Below are positions 8,099-20,310 of a stretch of DNA of 64,000 nucleotides, in pieces; position 1 is the first letter of the stretch, and each line of letters opens with the position of its first letter. The DNA is from JAKACA01 sp049510975. GTDB taxonomy: Bacteria > Actinomycetota > Acidimicrobiia > Acidimicrobiales > Bog-793. Where the stretch lies: positions 1-64,000 of the forward strand of contig JBEKYM010000007.1 of NCBI GenBank assembly GCA_049510975.1. The letters run 5' to 3'. The translations under genes and the position numbers were made by a program. The notes beneath the pieces were generated by a model that had not been told where the DNA came from, did not search any database, and was given only the letters and a program-made list of their open reading frames with translations.

Positions 8099-10174
8099 TC
8101 AACTGCCCCGCCGGCTCGTGTTGCGGGCGTGCAGGTGGTCGTAGACGGCTTCGGCGACGACGTCGGGGAGCCAGGTCACTGCCAGCAGCTGCTCGAGCGT
8201 GGCCGCCTGCACGGCGCGGACGCCCCCGAGCTCGTCGGCGAGGCGCTTGCGGCGAGTTGGCCCAAGCCCCGGGATGCCGTCGAGCGCTCCCTTGGTCATG
8301 CGCCGCTTCCGCAGCTCGCGGTGAAACGAGATGGCAAAACGGTGCGCCTCGTCTCGGGCCTGCTGCAGGAGGTAGATGGCCTCGCTGTCACGAGGGATCA
8401 CGACGGGCTCGGACCGCCCGGGGATGAAGACTTCCTCCAGCTGCTTGGCGAGCGAGGCGATGGCAACCTTGTCGGACAAGCCGAGCTCCTCGAGGACCTT
8501 CACGCCGACACCGAGCTGTCCCTTGCCTCCGTCGAGCAGGAGCAGCTGCGGCGGGTAGGCAAAACGCGACACCCGCCGCCGGCGCCGCCCGAGCGCCTCG
8601 AGCTCGAGCTCACCGGGAGCTCCGGAAGCTGCGGCATCTGCGCGGCCTTCGGGCCGCGGCGCCTCCGTGGCACCGGCGATCTCGCCAGACTCCGGGTGCT
8701 CGCCAGACTCTGGGTGCCCGCCAGACTCTGGGTGCTCGCCAGCCTCTGGGTGCCCGCCAGCCTCCGGGTGCCCGCCAGAGCCGCCGTCGGAGTCCGGCTC
8801 GAGGAGGTACCTCAGCCGGCGAGTGAGCACTTCGTGCATGGCCCCGTAGTCGTCGTTGCCCTGCACGGCGCTCACCTTGAAGCGGCGGTAGTCGCTCCGC
8901 TTGGGCAAGCCGTCCTCGAAGACGACCATCGACCCGACGTAGTCGGTGCCCTGCAGGTGGCTCATGTCGTAGCACTCGATGCGCAGCGGCGCCTGCGACA
9001 TGCCGAGGGCTGCCTGCAGCTGTTCGAGCGCCACGGCCCGGCTCGTGAGGTCGGCTGAACGCCGCAGCCGGTGCCGGTTCAGCTGCTCGGCGGCGTTGTG
9101 GCGGGCGGTGTCGATGAGCTCGCGCTTGCGGCCGCGGATCGGCACCCGGAGCGAGACCTTGCCACCGCGGAGGTGCCCGAGCCACTCGGCGTAGGTCTCG
9201 GCGTCCTCCGGCATCTCGGGCACGAGCAGCTCGCGAGGCACGCCGAGAGGAGTGTCGCCGTAGTGCTGCTCGAGGACGCGGCTGAGCAGCTGTGGCGAGG
9301 TGAGCGGTTCCACCTTCTCGAGCACGAAGCCGTGCCGCCCGACGACGCGCCCCTTGCGGACGTGGAAGACCTGCACGGCGGCGACGAGCTCGTCGTCCAC
9401 GATGGCGATGGCATCGAGATCCTCGCGGGCGTCGGTCACCATCTGCTGGCGCTCGACGGCGAGGCGCACGGAAGCGAGCCGGTCGCGCAGGCGGGCGGCA
9501 CGTTCGAATTCGAGGTCGGTGGCGGCCTGGCGCATGTCGGATTCGAGGCGGTTCACGATGGGCTTGGTGTCACCCTCCAAGAAACCCATCAACTCCCCCA
9601 CCAACGCCTCGTACTCCTCATGGGTCACCGAGCCGACGCAGGGGGCCGAACAGCGCTCGATGTGGAACAGCAGGCATGGGCGGCCGAGCAGCTCGTGACG
9701 GTGCATCTTGGCGTCGGAGCACGTCCGGATCGGGAAGGACCGCAGGAGCAGGTCGAGCGTCTCACGGATGGCATAGGCATGGGCGTAGGGCCCGAAGTAT
9801 CGGGTGTCCTTGCGCCTCGCCCCCCGCATGACCACGGCCTTCGGCCACTCGTCGCCCACCGTCACGGCGAGATAGGGGTAGCTCTTGTCGTCCACGAGCC
9901 GCACGTTGAAACGCGGCCGGTGCGTCTTGATGAGGTTGTACTCGAGCATGATGGCCTCGACGTCGCTGGCGACGACGATCCATTCGACCGAGGCTGCCGT
10001 CGCCACCATCTGGGCCGTGCGCGGGTGGAGGTGGCGCGGATCCTGGAAGTAGCTCGAGAGCCGGCTGCGGAGCGAGCGCGCCTTGCCGACGTAGATCACT
10101 CGCCCGTCGGAATCCTTGAACTGGTAGGACCCGGGCGCGTCGGGGATGGCGGCGGGGCGCTCGAGCACTACCAT
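8099..10174 (-). CDS. uvrC: UvrC, excinuclease ABC subunit C
   Basis: Makes both incisions around DNA lesions in nucleotide excision repair after UvrA-UvrB recognition, 691 aa (usual 600-650). N-terminal GIY-YIG nuclease at about 12-90 (PGSYQFKD...IYVGKARSLRSRLSSYF), UVR helical hairpin at about 205-240, RNase-H-like nuclease domain after about 390 (RIECYDMSHLQGTDYVGSMVVF), and C-terminal HhH motif LDGIPGLGPTRRKRLADEL. The excess length is a repeat-rich insert near 475-530 inside the second nuclease domain. A TACCCT hexamer lies 2 nt before ATG 10174 and 8 nt before in-frame GTG 10168, so the true start of a leaderless mRNA could be that GTG. Confidence 0.96.
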   Translation of the reverse strand: MVVLERPAAIPDAPGSYQFKDSDGRVIYVGKARSLRSRLSSYFQDPRHLHPRTAQMVATAASVEWIVVASDVEAIMLEYNLIKTHRPRFNVRLVDDKSYPYLAVTVGDEWPKAVVMRGARRKDTRYFGPYAHAYAIRETLDLLLRSFPIRTCSDAKMHRHELLGRPCLLFHIERCSAPCVGSVTHEEYEALVGELMGFLEGDTKPIVNRLESDMRQAATDLEFERAARLRDRLASVRLAVERQQMVTDAREDLDAIAIVDDELVAAVQVFHVRKGRVVGRHGFVLEKVEPLTSPQLLSRVLEQHYGDTPLGVPRELLVPEMPEDAETYAEWLGHLRGGKVSLRVPIRGRKRELIDTARHNAAEQLNRHRLRRSADLTSRAVALEQLQAALGMSQAPLRIECYDMSHLQGTDYVGSMVVFEDGLPKRSDYRRFKVSAVQGNDDYGAMHEVLTRRLRYLLEPDSDGGSGGHPEAGGHPEAGEHPESGGHPESGEHPESGEIAGATEAPRPEGRADAAASGAPGELELEALGRRRRRVSRFAYPPQLLLLDGGKGQLGVGVKVLEELGLSDKVAIASLAKQLEEVFIPGRSEPVVIPRDSEAIYLLQQARDEAHRFAISFHRELRKRRMTKGALDGIPGLGPTRRKRLADELGGVRAVQAATLEQLLAVTWLPDVVAEAVYDHLHARNTSRRGS
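8681..8780 (-). repeat. 18-bp coding tandem repeat inside uvrC
   Basis: About five and a half 18-bp units, each encoding a six-residue G(G/E)HPE(A/S) peptide. Units differ mainly at C/T positions (AGACTCTGGGTG or AGCCTCTGGGTG on the plus strand). The repeat keeps the frame and encodes a hydrophilic, probably disordered linker between blocks of the UvrC endonuclease domain. Confidence 0.9.
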
Positions 10175-10176
10175 TG

Positions 10177-10182
10177 AGGGTA
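10177..10182 (-). promoter_or_regulatory. -10-like hexamer before uvrC
   Basis: TACCCT on the minus strand. It is 2 nt from ATG 10174 but 8 nt from GTG 10168, the spacing expected for a leaderless start at the GTG. Read by eye; no -35 is evident. Confidence 0.45.
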
Positions 10183-10293
10183 CGCCGGCCTGGTACCCCG
10201 GCGGACATATCCCGCTTCATGGCCGACACACCCGCGGATGGGCGACCAGGCTGTCCCCGCCGGCCACGAATGAAGCGCACTACAGGGGGTCCA

Positions 10294-11454
10294 ATGATCC
10301 GCCTCCAGAGCCCACTTCCCGACGACTACAGCCGCGCGGCCGAGCCTGATCTCGCCGAGCGCGTCCGCGATGCCAAGGCGACCCTCGGCAAGCGCCTCGT
10401 GATCCTCGGGCACCACTATCAGCGAGAAGAGGTCATCGCCTTCGCGGATGCCCGCGGCGACTCGTTCGGCCTGTCGCGCTATGCGGCCGACCAACGCGAG
10501 GCCGAGTTCGTCGTGTTCTGCGGCGTCCACTTCATGGCCGAGTCGGCTGACATCCTCACGGCCCCCGACCAGGCGGTCATCCTCCCCGACCTGAACGCCG
10601 GCTGCTCGATGGCCGACATGGCCGACCTCGAAGGTGTCGAGCAGATCTGGGACGAGATCGCCGGCGTCACCGACATCGAGCGCGTCGTGCCGGTCACGTA
10701 CATGAACTCGGCCGCCGCCCTCAAGGCGTTCGTCGGCCGCAACGGGGGTGCGGTCTGCACGTCCTCCAACGCCCGCTCGATCCTCACGTGGGCCCTCGGC
10801 CTGAACGGGGAGCACGGTTCGGCCGGGCTGGAGGGCGACGGAAGACGCCACGCTCCGGCCGGCGGCGGCGGGGACAAGGTCCTCTTCTTCCCCGACCAGC
10901 ACCTCGGACGCAACACCGGGTTCCAACTCGGCTTCGGCGCCGGCGACATGGCGGTCGTCGATCCGCGCAAGGAGCTCGGCGGGCTCGAAGACCGGCAGGT
11001 CAAGGACTCCACGCTGCTGCTGTGGAAGGGCCACTGCTCGGTCCACCAGCGTTTTGCCCCACGGCACGTCGAGGCCTTCCGAGCCGACCATCCGAACGGC
11101 ATCGTCATCGTCCACCCGGAGTGCTCGCACGAGGTCGTCGAGATGGCGGACCAGGTCGGATCGACCGACTACATCATCCAGGCCGTCGCCGAGGCGCCTG
11201 CCGGCTCGGCCATCGCCGTCGGTACCGAGATCCACCTCGTCGACCGCCTTGCCCGCCAGCATCCCGACCGCACAGTGGTGTCCCTCGACCCGCTCATCTG
11301 CCCGTGCTCGACGATGTTCCGCATCGACTTGCCGCATCTCGCCTGGATCCTCGAGGGTCTCGTCGCCGGCGAGGTTCGCAACCGCATCACGGTCGACGAA
11401 GCGACGGCGGCAGATGCCCGCGTGGCGCTGGAGCGGATGCTCGCCATCGCCTGA
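10294..11454 (+). CDS. nadA: quinolinate synthase NadA
   Basis: 4Fe-4S enzyme condensing iminoaspartate with dihydroxyacetone phosphate to quinolinate in de novo NAD synthesis. From ATG 10294 it is 386 aa; the open frame reaches back to 10174 but an AGGGGG ribosome-binding site at 10284-10289 marks this start. Typical motifs: ILGHHYQREEVI, FADARGDSFGLSR, PDLNAGCSMADMAD (Cys104, probable cluster ligand), TYMNSAAALK, HPECSHEVVEMAD (second ligand) and PLICPCSTMF (third). nadB and nadC are not nearby. It is divergent from uvrC and converges on uvrA. Confidence 0.95.
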   Translation: MIRLQSPLPDDYSRAAEPDLAERVRDAKATLGKRLVILGHHYQREEVIAFADARGDSFGLSRYAADQREAEFVVFCGVHFMAESADILTAPDQAVILPDLNAGCSMADMADLEGVEQIWDEIAGVTDIERVVPVTYMNSAAALKAFVGRNGGAVCTSSNARSILTWALGLNGEHGSAGLEGDGRRHAPAGGGGDKVLFFPDQHLGRNTGFQLGFGAGDMAVVDPRKELGGLEDRQVKDSTLLLWKGHCSVHQRFAPRHVEAFRADHPNGIVIVHPECSHEVVEMADQVGSTDYIIQAVAEAPAGSAIAVGTEIHLVDRLARQHPDRTVVSLDPLICPCSTMFRIDLPHLAWILEGLVAGEVRNRITVDEATAADARVALERMLAIA

Positions 11455-11503
11455 AGGCCGCACTCGCGGCGGCGGGACGGCCATCACGCCAGGGAGCCGG
11501 CCC

Positions 11504-14343
<2,840 letters not shown>

Positions 14344-14344
<1 letters not shown>

Positions 14345-16473
14345 CAGCCAACCTCTCGCAGCTCGCGGCGCAGCGAGCGGATCTCGTCGCGCAGTCGAGC
14401 AGCGTATTCAAAACGTAGGTCGGCCGACGCCGCCTGCATCTCCGACTCGAGCAGGTCGATGAGTCGCTCGAGCTCGTCCGAGGGCAGCACGTCGACACCC
14501 CCGGCATTCGCCGCTGCGGCGCTGCCGCCGTGGCCGCCGCCGATCCCTCGGCCTGCGCCGGCACCGAGCGTGGCGGCGATGCGCTCGCTCGCCCGCCGGC
14601 CCGCCCGGCGAGACCGGTCCGAGTTCGCCCGGTGCCCGCTCGGCAGCGGGGCGCCGTCGTCCTGGGTACCGGCGGCCGAGCGGAACTGGGCAACGAGGTC
14701 GGTGACGGCCTTGCGGATCGTCTGCGGGTCGATGCCGTGCTCGGCGTTGTAGGCCTGCTGGACGATCCGGCGGCGGTCCGTCTCGGCCATCGCACGTCGC
14801 ATCGAATCGGTGATCACGTCGGCATACAACACGACCCGCCCCGAAACGTTCCTCGCCGCCCGCCCCATCGTCTGAATGAGCGACGTGCTCGAACGCAGGA
14901 ACCCCTCCTTGTCGGCGTCGAGGATCGCCACCAGGCTCACCTCAGGCAGGTCGAGCCCCTCTCGCAGCAAGTTGATGCCGACGAGGACGTCGAACTCGCC
15001 GAGGCGCAGGTCACGCACGATCTCGATCCGCTCGATCGTGTCGACGTTCGAGTGCAGGTAGCGCACCCGCAGACCGGTCTCGAGCAGGTAGTCGGAGAGA
15101 TCCTCGGCCATCTTCTTCGTGAGCGTCGTGACGAGCACTCGCTCGCCCCGCTCGATCGTGATGCCGATCTCGGCGATGAGATCGTCGATCTGGTTCTTCG
15201 TCGGCTTCACGACGACCTCGGGGTCGACCAGGCCGGTCGGCCGAACGATCTGTTCGACGACCTGGTTCGAGATCTCGAGCTCGTAGGCCGACGGCGTCGC
15301 CGACATGAAGACGCACTGGTTGATCCGCTTCTCGAGCTCGACAAAGCGCAGCGGGCGGTTGTCCTTGGCCGAGGGCAGACGGAAACCGTGCTCGACGAGC
15401 ACCTCCTTGCGGGACCGGTCACCTTCGAACTGGCCGTGCAGCTGCGGGACGCTCACGTGGCTCTCGTCGAGCACGAGGAGCCAGTCCTCGGGGAAGTAGT
15501 CGAGCAGGGTGAAGGGAGGCTCGCCGGGGCCGCGTCCGTCGAGATGGCGGCTGTAGTTCTCGATCCCGTTGCAGGAGCCGACTTCGGCCAGCATCTCGAG
15601 GTCGTGCTCGGTGCGCATACGGAGGCGCTGCGCCTCGAGCATCTTGCCGGCACCCTCCAGCTCGCGCAGCCGCTCCCCGAGCTCCTCCTCGATCTGGATG
15701 ATCGCCCGTCGCATCCGCTCGTCGCCGGCCACGTAGTGGGTCGCCGGGAAGATGGCGATCTCGTCGAGCTCACCGAGGATCTCGCCCGTGAGGACGTCGA
15801 AGCGGGTGAGGCGCTCGACCTCGTCCCCGAACAGCTCGATCCGGACGGCGTACTCCTCGTAGGCGGCGTGCACCTCGATGGTGTCGCCACGCACCCGGAA
15901 CTTGCCTCGCACGAGGTTCTGGTCGTTGCGCTCGTACTGCATCTCGACGAGCCGCGTGAGCACCGTGCGCTGGTCGTGCAGCTCGCCCGGGTGCATCACG
16001 AGGATGCGGTCGCGGTACTCGTCCGGTGACCCGAGGCCGTAGATGCACGACACCGAGGCGACCACGATGACATCTCGCCGCGTGAGGAGGCTGGCCGTCG
16101 TCGAGTGGCGCAACCGGTCGATCTCGTCGTTGATCGACGAGTCCTTCTCGATGTAGGTGTCCGATGCCGGCAGATACGCCTCCGGCTGGTAGTAGTCGTA
16201 GTAGGAGACGAAGTACTCGACGCGGTTGTCCGGGAAGAAACCCCGCAACTCCCCCGCCAGCTGCGCCGCCAAGCTCTTGTTCGGCGCCAGGATCAGCGTC
16301 GGGCGCTGCACCTGTTCGATCGTCCAGGCGATCGTGGCGCTCTTGCCGCTCCCGGTGATGCCGAGCAGCGTCTGGAAGCGGTCGCCTCGCTCGATGCCGG
16401 CCGTGAGGGCGGCGATCGCAGCCGGCTGGTCGCCGGCAGGCTGGAAATCGCTCTCGACGCGGAACTTGGGCAT
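14344..16473 (-). CDS. uvrB: UvrB, excinuclease ABC subunit B
   Basis: DNA-helicase-like component that verifies damage and recruits UvrC, 709 aa (usual about 660-700). Walker A is GITGSGKSATIAW (Ser in place of the commoner Thr), the beta-hairpin region includes YFVSYYDYYQPEAYLP, Walker B is LLVLDESHVSVPQL, helicase motif VI is QTMGRAARN, and a C-terminal UVR domain begins near 670 (LIDLLESEMQAASADLRFEYAARLRDEI). A Gly/Ala/Arg-rich linker of about 50 residues separates helicase and UVR domains. The start ATG is 7 nt from a TACCAT hexamer, fitting a leaderless mRNA. Confidence 0.98.
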
Positions 16474-16480
16474 CCTGCGA

Positions 16481-16486
16481 ATGGTA
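16481..16486 (-). promoter_or_regulatory. -10 element of uvrB-uvrA (leaderless type)
   Basis: TACCAT on the minus strand with a 7-nt spacer to ATG 16473. That spacing puts the expected transcription start at or next to the A of the start codon. No Shine-Dalgarno is present. Confidence 0.6.
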
Positions 16487-16602
16487 CAGACGGGGTGCGC
16501 GCTGCCCTCCGGCCCAGTTCAGAGGCTACAATTGCGTTCCCTCGGCCGGGCTTGGGCATCGACGCGACGGTGGTGTCGTTTCGTGTGGCGAGGGCTCCCT
16601 GA

Positions 16603-16608
16603 TACCTT
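16603..16608 (+). promoter_or_regulatory. -10 element of the acyltransferase gene (leaderless type)
   Basis: TACCTT with a 7-nt spacer (CGTCCCG) to ATG 16616. A second TANNNT hexamer, TACAAT at 16527-16532, lies further upstream and could be an alternative promoter. Confidence 0.55.
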
Positions 16609-16615
16609 CGTCCCG

Positions 16616-18802
16616 ATGGGGGACAAACGGTCGGAGGGGCCGACGTCGGTCACCGGGCGCTACCTGCCGGCCCTCGACGGTCTGAGGGCGCTGGCGGTGG
16701 CCGGCGTCATCGCCTACCACCTCGGTTTTGGCTGGGCAAAGGGCGGCTACCTGGGCGTCGACTTGTTCTTCGTGCTGTCGGGTTTCTTGATCACGAGCCT
16801 GCTGCTCGAGGAGTGGACCTCGACCGCACGGATCCACCTCGGGGCGTTCTGGGCGCGGCGGGCACGCCGGCTGCTGCCCGCCCTCTTCCTCCTGCTGCTC
16901 GCGATCGCCGTCTTCGTCGTGATCGAAGGCCGCTTCGGAGCGCCCGGCTCCATCGCCCAGATCGACTTGGGGGGGCTGCGCGGCGACGCCCTGGCCACGC
17001 TGTTCTATGTCGCCAACTGGCACAGCATCTTTGCGCACCAGTCGTACTTCGCCCAGTTCGCCGCACCGTCCCCGCTCGAGCACACCTGGTCGCTGGCGAT
17101 CGAGGAGCAGTTCTACCTCGTGTGGCCGCCGTTCTTGCTCCTGGTCTTGACGCTGGCGCGGCGCCGCTTTCGTGCCGTCGGCCTCACCATCACCGTCCTC
17201 GGGGCAGCCGCCTCGGCCGTGGCGATGGCGCTGCTCTACCACGCCGGCAGCGACCCGACCCGCGTGTACTTCGGCACCGACACCCGGGCCTTCGACCTGC
17301 TCTGCGGCGCCAGCGTGGCGATGGTGACGGCCGGCCGGCGCCAGCCCGGAGCCGTTGCCCGCCGCTGGCTGCACCTCGCCGCCGTGCCGGCCTTGATGGC
17401 GCTCGGCACGTTCTGGGTGATCGCCGGCTCGGCCGGCGGCCTTCCTCCGAGCTGGATGTTCGAGGGAGGCTTCTTGTTGTGCGCAGTGCTGGCGGCGACC
17501 GTCATCGCCGACGTGCGCCAAGTCGACGCCGGCCCGCTCGGCCGATTGTTCTCGATCCGGCCGCTTCGGTGGGTGGGACGCATCTCCTATGGGATGTACT
17601 TGTGGCACTGGCCGGTCATCGTCTATTTCACCCAGAGCCGGACCGGCCTGGCACAGCCTTGGCTCGACCTCGCCAGGGCCGGGCTCACCGTCGCTCTCGC
17701 TGCCACCAGCTTCTACCTCGTCGAGGCGCCCATCCGGCGTCGAGCGTTCCCCGGGTGGATCCGCTGGTCGCTGGCACCGGCAAGCGCGGCCGCACTCGCC
17801 GGTGTCGTGCTGCTGGCGACCGTGCCCGCCATCGCTGCGCCGGCGCCCAAGGTGGAGACCGCCCCCCCGGCGCCGGTGACGGTGACCGTCACCACGGTCA
17901 AGCCCAGCGCGGCTCGGCCGGCGGCGGTCGGCGTCACGGTGTCGGGCTCCGTGCCGGGCGCCGGCGGGATCTCTCACGAGATACCCATCCGGCTGCCGAA
18001 GGGCAGGGTCATCAGCCCTGCCGACCCGCTGCGGGTGTTGTACATCGGGGACTCGGTCATGTCGGGTGCCGAGCTCGGGCTCGGTGCCGCCCTCGGGGCG
18101 ACGGGCGAGGTCGCCTCCGCCGACGCCGGTTTCGACGGCTTCGGGCTCTCGACTGACACCGGGTGGCGCAACAACCTCCCGGAGCTCATCAGGGAGAACA
18201 ACCCCGACCTCGTCATCGGGACGTGGAGCTGGGACGAGAGCTGCGCCATCGATCCGACGATCCACCACCCACCCTGTGCCCTGCAGCAGCCCGTTGCCTA
18301 CACCCAGGAGCTCGAGGCGGCCGTCCGCCTCATGTTGCACACCGACCACGTCGCCGGCGTCATCTTCCTGCAGTTCCCACTCCTCGGGCCGGTGCCGGCG
18401 GGAACGGCGGCCGCTACCAAGGCGGCGACTGACAGCCGGCTCGTGGCCGAAGCCGCATGGGCCAAGATCGTGGCGTCGCTGCCGTCCGTCTTTCCCGGCA
18501 AGGTCATGTACCTGCCCGTGGGGGCCTCCCTGCTGCTGCATGGTCACTTCAGCTCGTGGCTGCCGCCCTCTGCCAATCCGAACGCGCCGCTTTCGCAGTG
18601 GGAACGGGTGCGCATGGTCGACAATGTGCACATGTGCCCTGCCGGCGTCGTGCGCTACTCCGATGCCGTCCTCGCCGACATGACGGCCCTCTTCCACTTG
18701 CCCTCCGCACGCCCGGGGTGGTGGCAGGAGAGCTGGATCTACAACTCTCGCTACTCCACGCCCGCTGGCTCGTGCCCGGCGGATCACCCTCCGGGGGGCT
18801 GA
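16616..18802 (+). CDS. acyltransferase-3 / SGNH-domain membrane protein (OafA-like)
   Basis: Probable O-acyltransferase that transfers acyl groups across the membrane to envelope glycans, 728 aa from ATG 16616 (the frame is open upstream but leaderless spacing and homology favour this start). The N-terminal half (about 10-375) is a multi-helix acyltransferase-3 domain with LPALDGLRALAVAGVIAYHLGF (putative catalytic His), GVDLFFVLSGFLI and HTWSLAIEEQFYLVWPP. A Pro/Thr/Val-rich linker follows, then an extracytoplasmic SGNH domain with block I YIGDSVMSG and a C-terminal D-x-x-H-like VDNVHMCPAG. It is divergent from uvrB and convergent with coaE. The glycan acceptor is unknown. Confidence 0.9.
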   Translation: MGDKRSEGPTSVTGRYLPALDGLRALAVAGVIAYHLGFGWAKGGYLGVDLFFVLSGFLITSLLLEEWTSTARIHLGAFWARRARRLLPALFLLLLAIAVFVVIEGRFGAPGSIAQIDLGGLRGDALATLFYVANWHSIFAHQSYFAQFAAPSPLEHTWSLAIEEQFYLVWPPFLLLVLTLARRRFRAVGLTITVLGAAASAVAMALLYHAGSDPTRVYFGTDTRAFDLLCGASVAMVTAGRRQPGAVARRWLHLAAVPALMALGTFWVIAGSAGGLPPSWMFEGGFLLCAVLAATVIADVRQVDAGPLGRLFSIRPLRWVGRISYGMYLWHWPVIVYFTQSRTGLAQPWLDLARAGLTVALAATSFYLVEAPIRRRAFPGWIRWSLAPASAAALAGVVLLATVPAIAAPAPKVETAPPAPVTVTVTTVKPSAARPAAVGVTVSGSVPGAGGISHEIPIRLPKGRVISPADPLRVLYIGDSVMSGAELGLGAALGATGEVASADAGFDGFGLSTDTGWRNNLPELIRENNPDLVIGTWSWDESCAIDPTIHHPPCALQQPVAYTQELEAAVRLMLHTDHVAGVIFLQFPLLGPVPAGTAAATKAATDSRLVAEAAWAKIVASLPSVFPGKVMYLPVGASLLLHGHFSSWLPPSANPNAPLSQWERVRMVDNVHMCPAGVVRYSDAVLADMTALFHLPSARPGWWQESWIYNSRYSTPAGSCPADHPPGG

Positions 18803-18805
18803 ACC

Positions 18806-19426
18806 TCAGGAGTCGGCTCGTGGCGCCTGCAACGTCTGCATCCACGCCCAGGCGCGGTCCACCATGAGACCGAGCTCAGGCAGCGTGCCGACGTTGAGGA
18901 TGACGAAGTCCGCCGACGCCAGCCGCTGGGCTCGCGAAGCCTGCGCCGCCACCCGGCGCTCCGCATCGGCACGGTCCATCCCGCGGGACGCCACGAGTCG
19001 GTCCACGGCGAGCTCGACCGGTGCGTCCACAACGAGGATGCCGGCGACCGGGAAGCGGTCGCGAGCGCCTCCCTCCACGAGCAGCGGGATGTCGAGCACC
19101 ACGATCTTGTCCGTGGGCTCGAGGGCCGTGATCCGCTCGGCCATGAGGATGCCGACGGCCGGGTGCACGATGGCGTTCAGATCCTTCAGGGCCGCCTCGT
19201 CGGCAAAGACGATGGAGGCGACCTTGGCGCGATCGAGGTTGCCGTCGCCAAGCAGCACATCACGGCCAAAACGTTCGACGACCCGCGCAAGCCCATCGGT
19301 GCCCGGTTCGACAACTTCGCGCGCCAGCCGATCGGCGTCGACGAGCACGGCCCCGCGCTCGACGAGCAGGCCGGCGACCGTCGATTTGCCCGACCCGATG
19401 CCCCCCGTCAGCCCGACGGCGATCAT
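18806..19426 (-). CDS. coaE: dephospho-CoA kinase
   Basis: Last step of coenzyme A synthesis, phosphorylating the ribose 3'-OH of dephospho-CoA; 206 aa, the usual length. P-loop at residues 8-16 (GGIGSGKST), the DADRLAREVVEPG substrate segment, IVHPAVG and VLDIPLLVEGGARDRFPVAGILVVDAP. Many actinobacterial coaE genes sit by rpsA or carry a C-terminal UPF0157 domain; this one does neither. It lies 30 bp after the methyltransferase at 19457-20290 on the same strand and has no obvious promoter of its own, so the two are probably cotranscribed. Confidence 0.95.
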   Translation of the reverse strand: MIAVGLTGGIGSGKSTVAGLLVERGAVLVDADRLAREVVEPGTDGLARVVERFGRDVLLGDGNLDRAKVASIVFADEAALKDLNAIVHPAVGILMAERITALEPTDKIVVLDIPLLVEGGARDRFPVAGILVVDAPVELAVDRLVASRGMDRADAERRVAAQASRAQRLASADFVILNVGTLPELGLMVDRAWAWMQTLQAPRADS

Positions 19427-19456
19427 CGCCGTGTCACGCGCATCACGCGCCCGCGG

Positions 19457-20290
19457 TCACGACCAGACCGGCCGCTTCGGTGCGGAGGCGATGGCGAACA
19501 GGACGGGGGTGTCGTCGCCGGCTTCCTCGGTCACGAAGTAGTCGTCGGCGCTGATGCCGGTCTCGCCGCCGGCGTCGGCCTTGGCCAGCACGCGGTACGA
19601 CAGCGGCAACGCCCGCGAGTACACCGCTACCCACCAGCTCCGCGGGACTTTGTGGCGCAAGTCGAGCGGGTCGGCGTACCCGAGCACTTTGGCGGCTTTG
19701 GCCCGGCGGGAGGCAAAGTCCTCTTTGACCCGGGCGGTGGCGTCGAGGGCACCCACCCAGACCTCGGAGAAGTGCTCGCGGAGCAGGTCCGACAGCTCGC
19801 GAGGCCGGAAGAGCACGAGGTGAAACGGGTTCTCGTAGTCCCAGGGGGCATTCGGCGTGAGGAAGAAGGCCGTGCCCGTCGGCTTGAGGACCCGAGCGAT
19901 CTCGGCGACGTGCCGGCCGGGCGTGTCGAAGTGCTCGACGAGATGGGAGGAGCAGGCGAAGTCGAACGAGCCCGTTCGCAGGCCCATGCGTGCGGCGTCG
20001 GTGCAGGCGGCCCGCAGCCCGAGGTGACCGAACGTGGCGCCGGCGGAACTGGCGGCGCCGGTGTCGCGATCCACCCCGACGACCGTGCGCCCCGGTCCCG
20101 ACAGCTCGACTGACTCAAAACCGAGACCGCAGCCGGCGTCGAGCACGAGTCCCCCGCCGAGCCGTGACGCAACTTCGCGATAGCCGGCGGCATGGAGGGC
20201 CAGCAGGGAGTCCGGCGTCGCGCCCGGGACGGGGCGCTCTCCGGTGAGCCGGGAAGTCAAGCCCGGTGCAACGGAAAGTCGGCCACTCAC
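19457..20290 (-). CDS. SAM-dependent methyltransferase of the envelope gene region
   Basis: Class I methyltransferase, 277 aa. Motif I is GLVLDAGCGLGFESVEL (about 47-63), then VVGVDRDTG, SFDFACSSHLVEHFDTPGRHV and VLKPTGTAFFLTPNAPWDYENPFH, a pattern seen in glycan- or lipid-associated Methyltransf_11 proteins. It starts at GTG 20290, six bases from a TAGTGT hexamer, indicating a leaderless transcript. The same DNA carries the opposite-strand -10 of the arabinofuranosyltransferase gene, so the two genes are divergently expressed from one site. Linked downstream to coaE. Substrate not predictable. Confidence 0.85.
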   Translation of the reverse strand: MSGRLSVAPGLTSRLTGERPVPGATPDSLLALHAAGYREVASRLGGGLVLDAGCGLGFESVELSGPGRTVVGVDRDTGAASSAGATFGHLGLRAACTDAARMGLRTGSFDFACSSHLVEHFDTPGRHVAEIARVLKPTGTAFFLTPNAPWDYENPFHLVLFRPRELSDLLREHFSEVWVGALDATARVKEDFASRRAKAAKVLGYADPLDLRHKVPRSWWVAVYSRALPLSYRVLAKADAGGETGISADDYFVTEEAGDDTPVLFAIASAPKRPVWS

Positions 20291-20295
20291 CCGCC

Positions 20296-20302
20296 TACAC
20301 TA
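20296..20302. promoter_or_regulatory. overlapping divergent -10 elements
   Basis: The seven bases TACACTA read as TACACT on the plus strand (9 nt before GTG 20311) and as TAGTGT on the minus strand (6 nt before GTG 20290). Only 20 bp separate the two start codons, so both divergent genes appear to be transcribed from overlapping hexamers with almost no leader. Confidence 0.55.
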
Positions 20303-20310
20303 TCCCCGCC

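Noticed and set aside
8681..8780. Repeat in uvrC as a CRISPR or mobile insertion
   Set aside because: In-frame 18-bp coding units without spacers, inverted ends or target duplication.
16526..18787. Long minus-strand frame opposite the acyltransferase gene
   Set aside because: Same low-complexity composition; the plus-strand protein has clear acyltransferase-3 and SGNH motifs.
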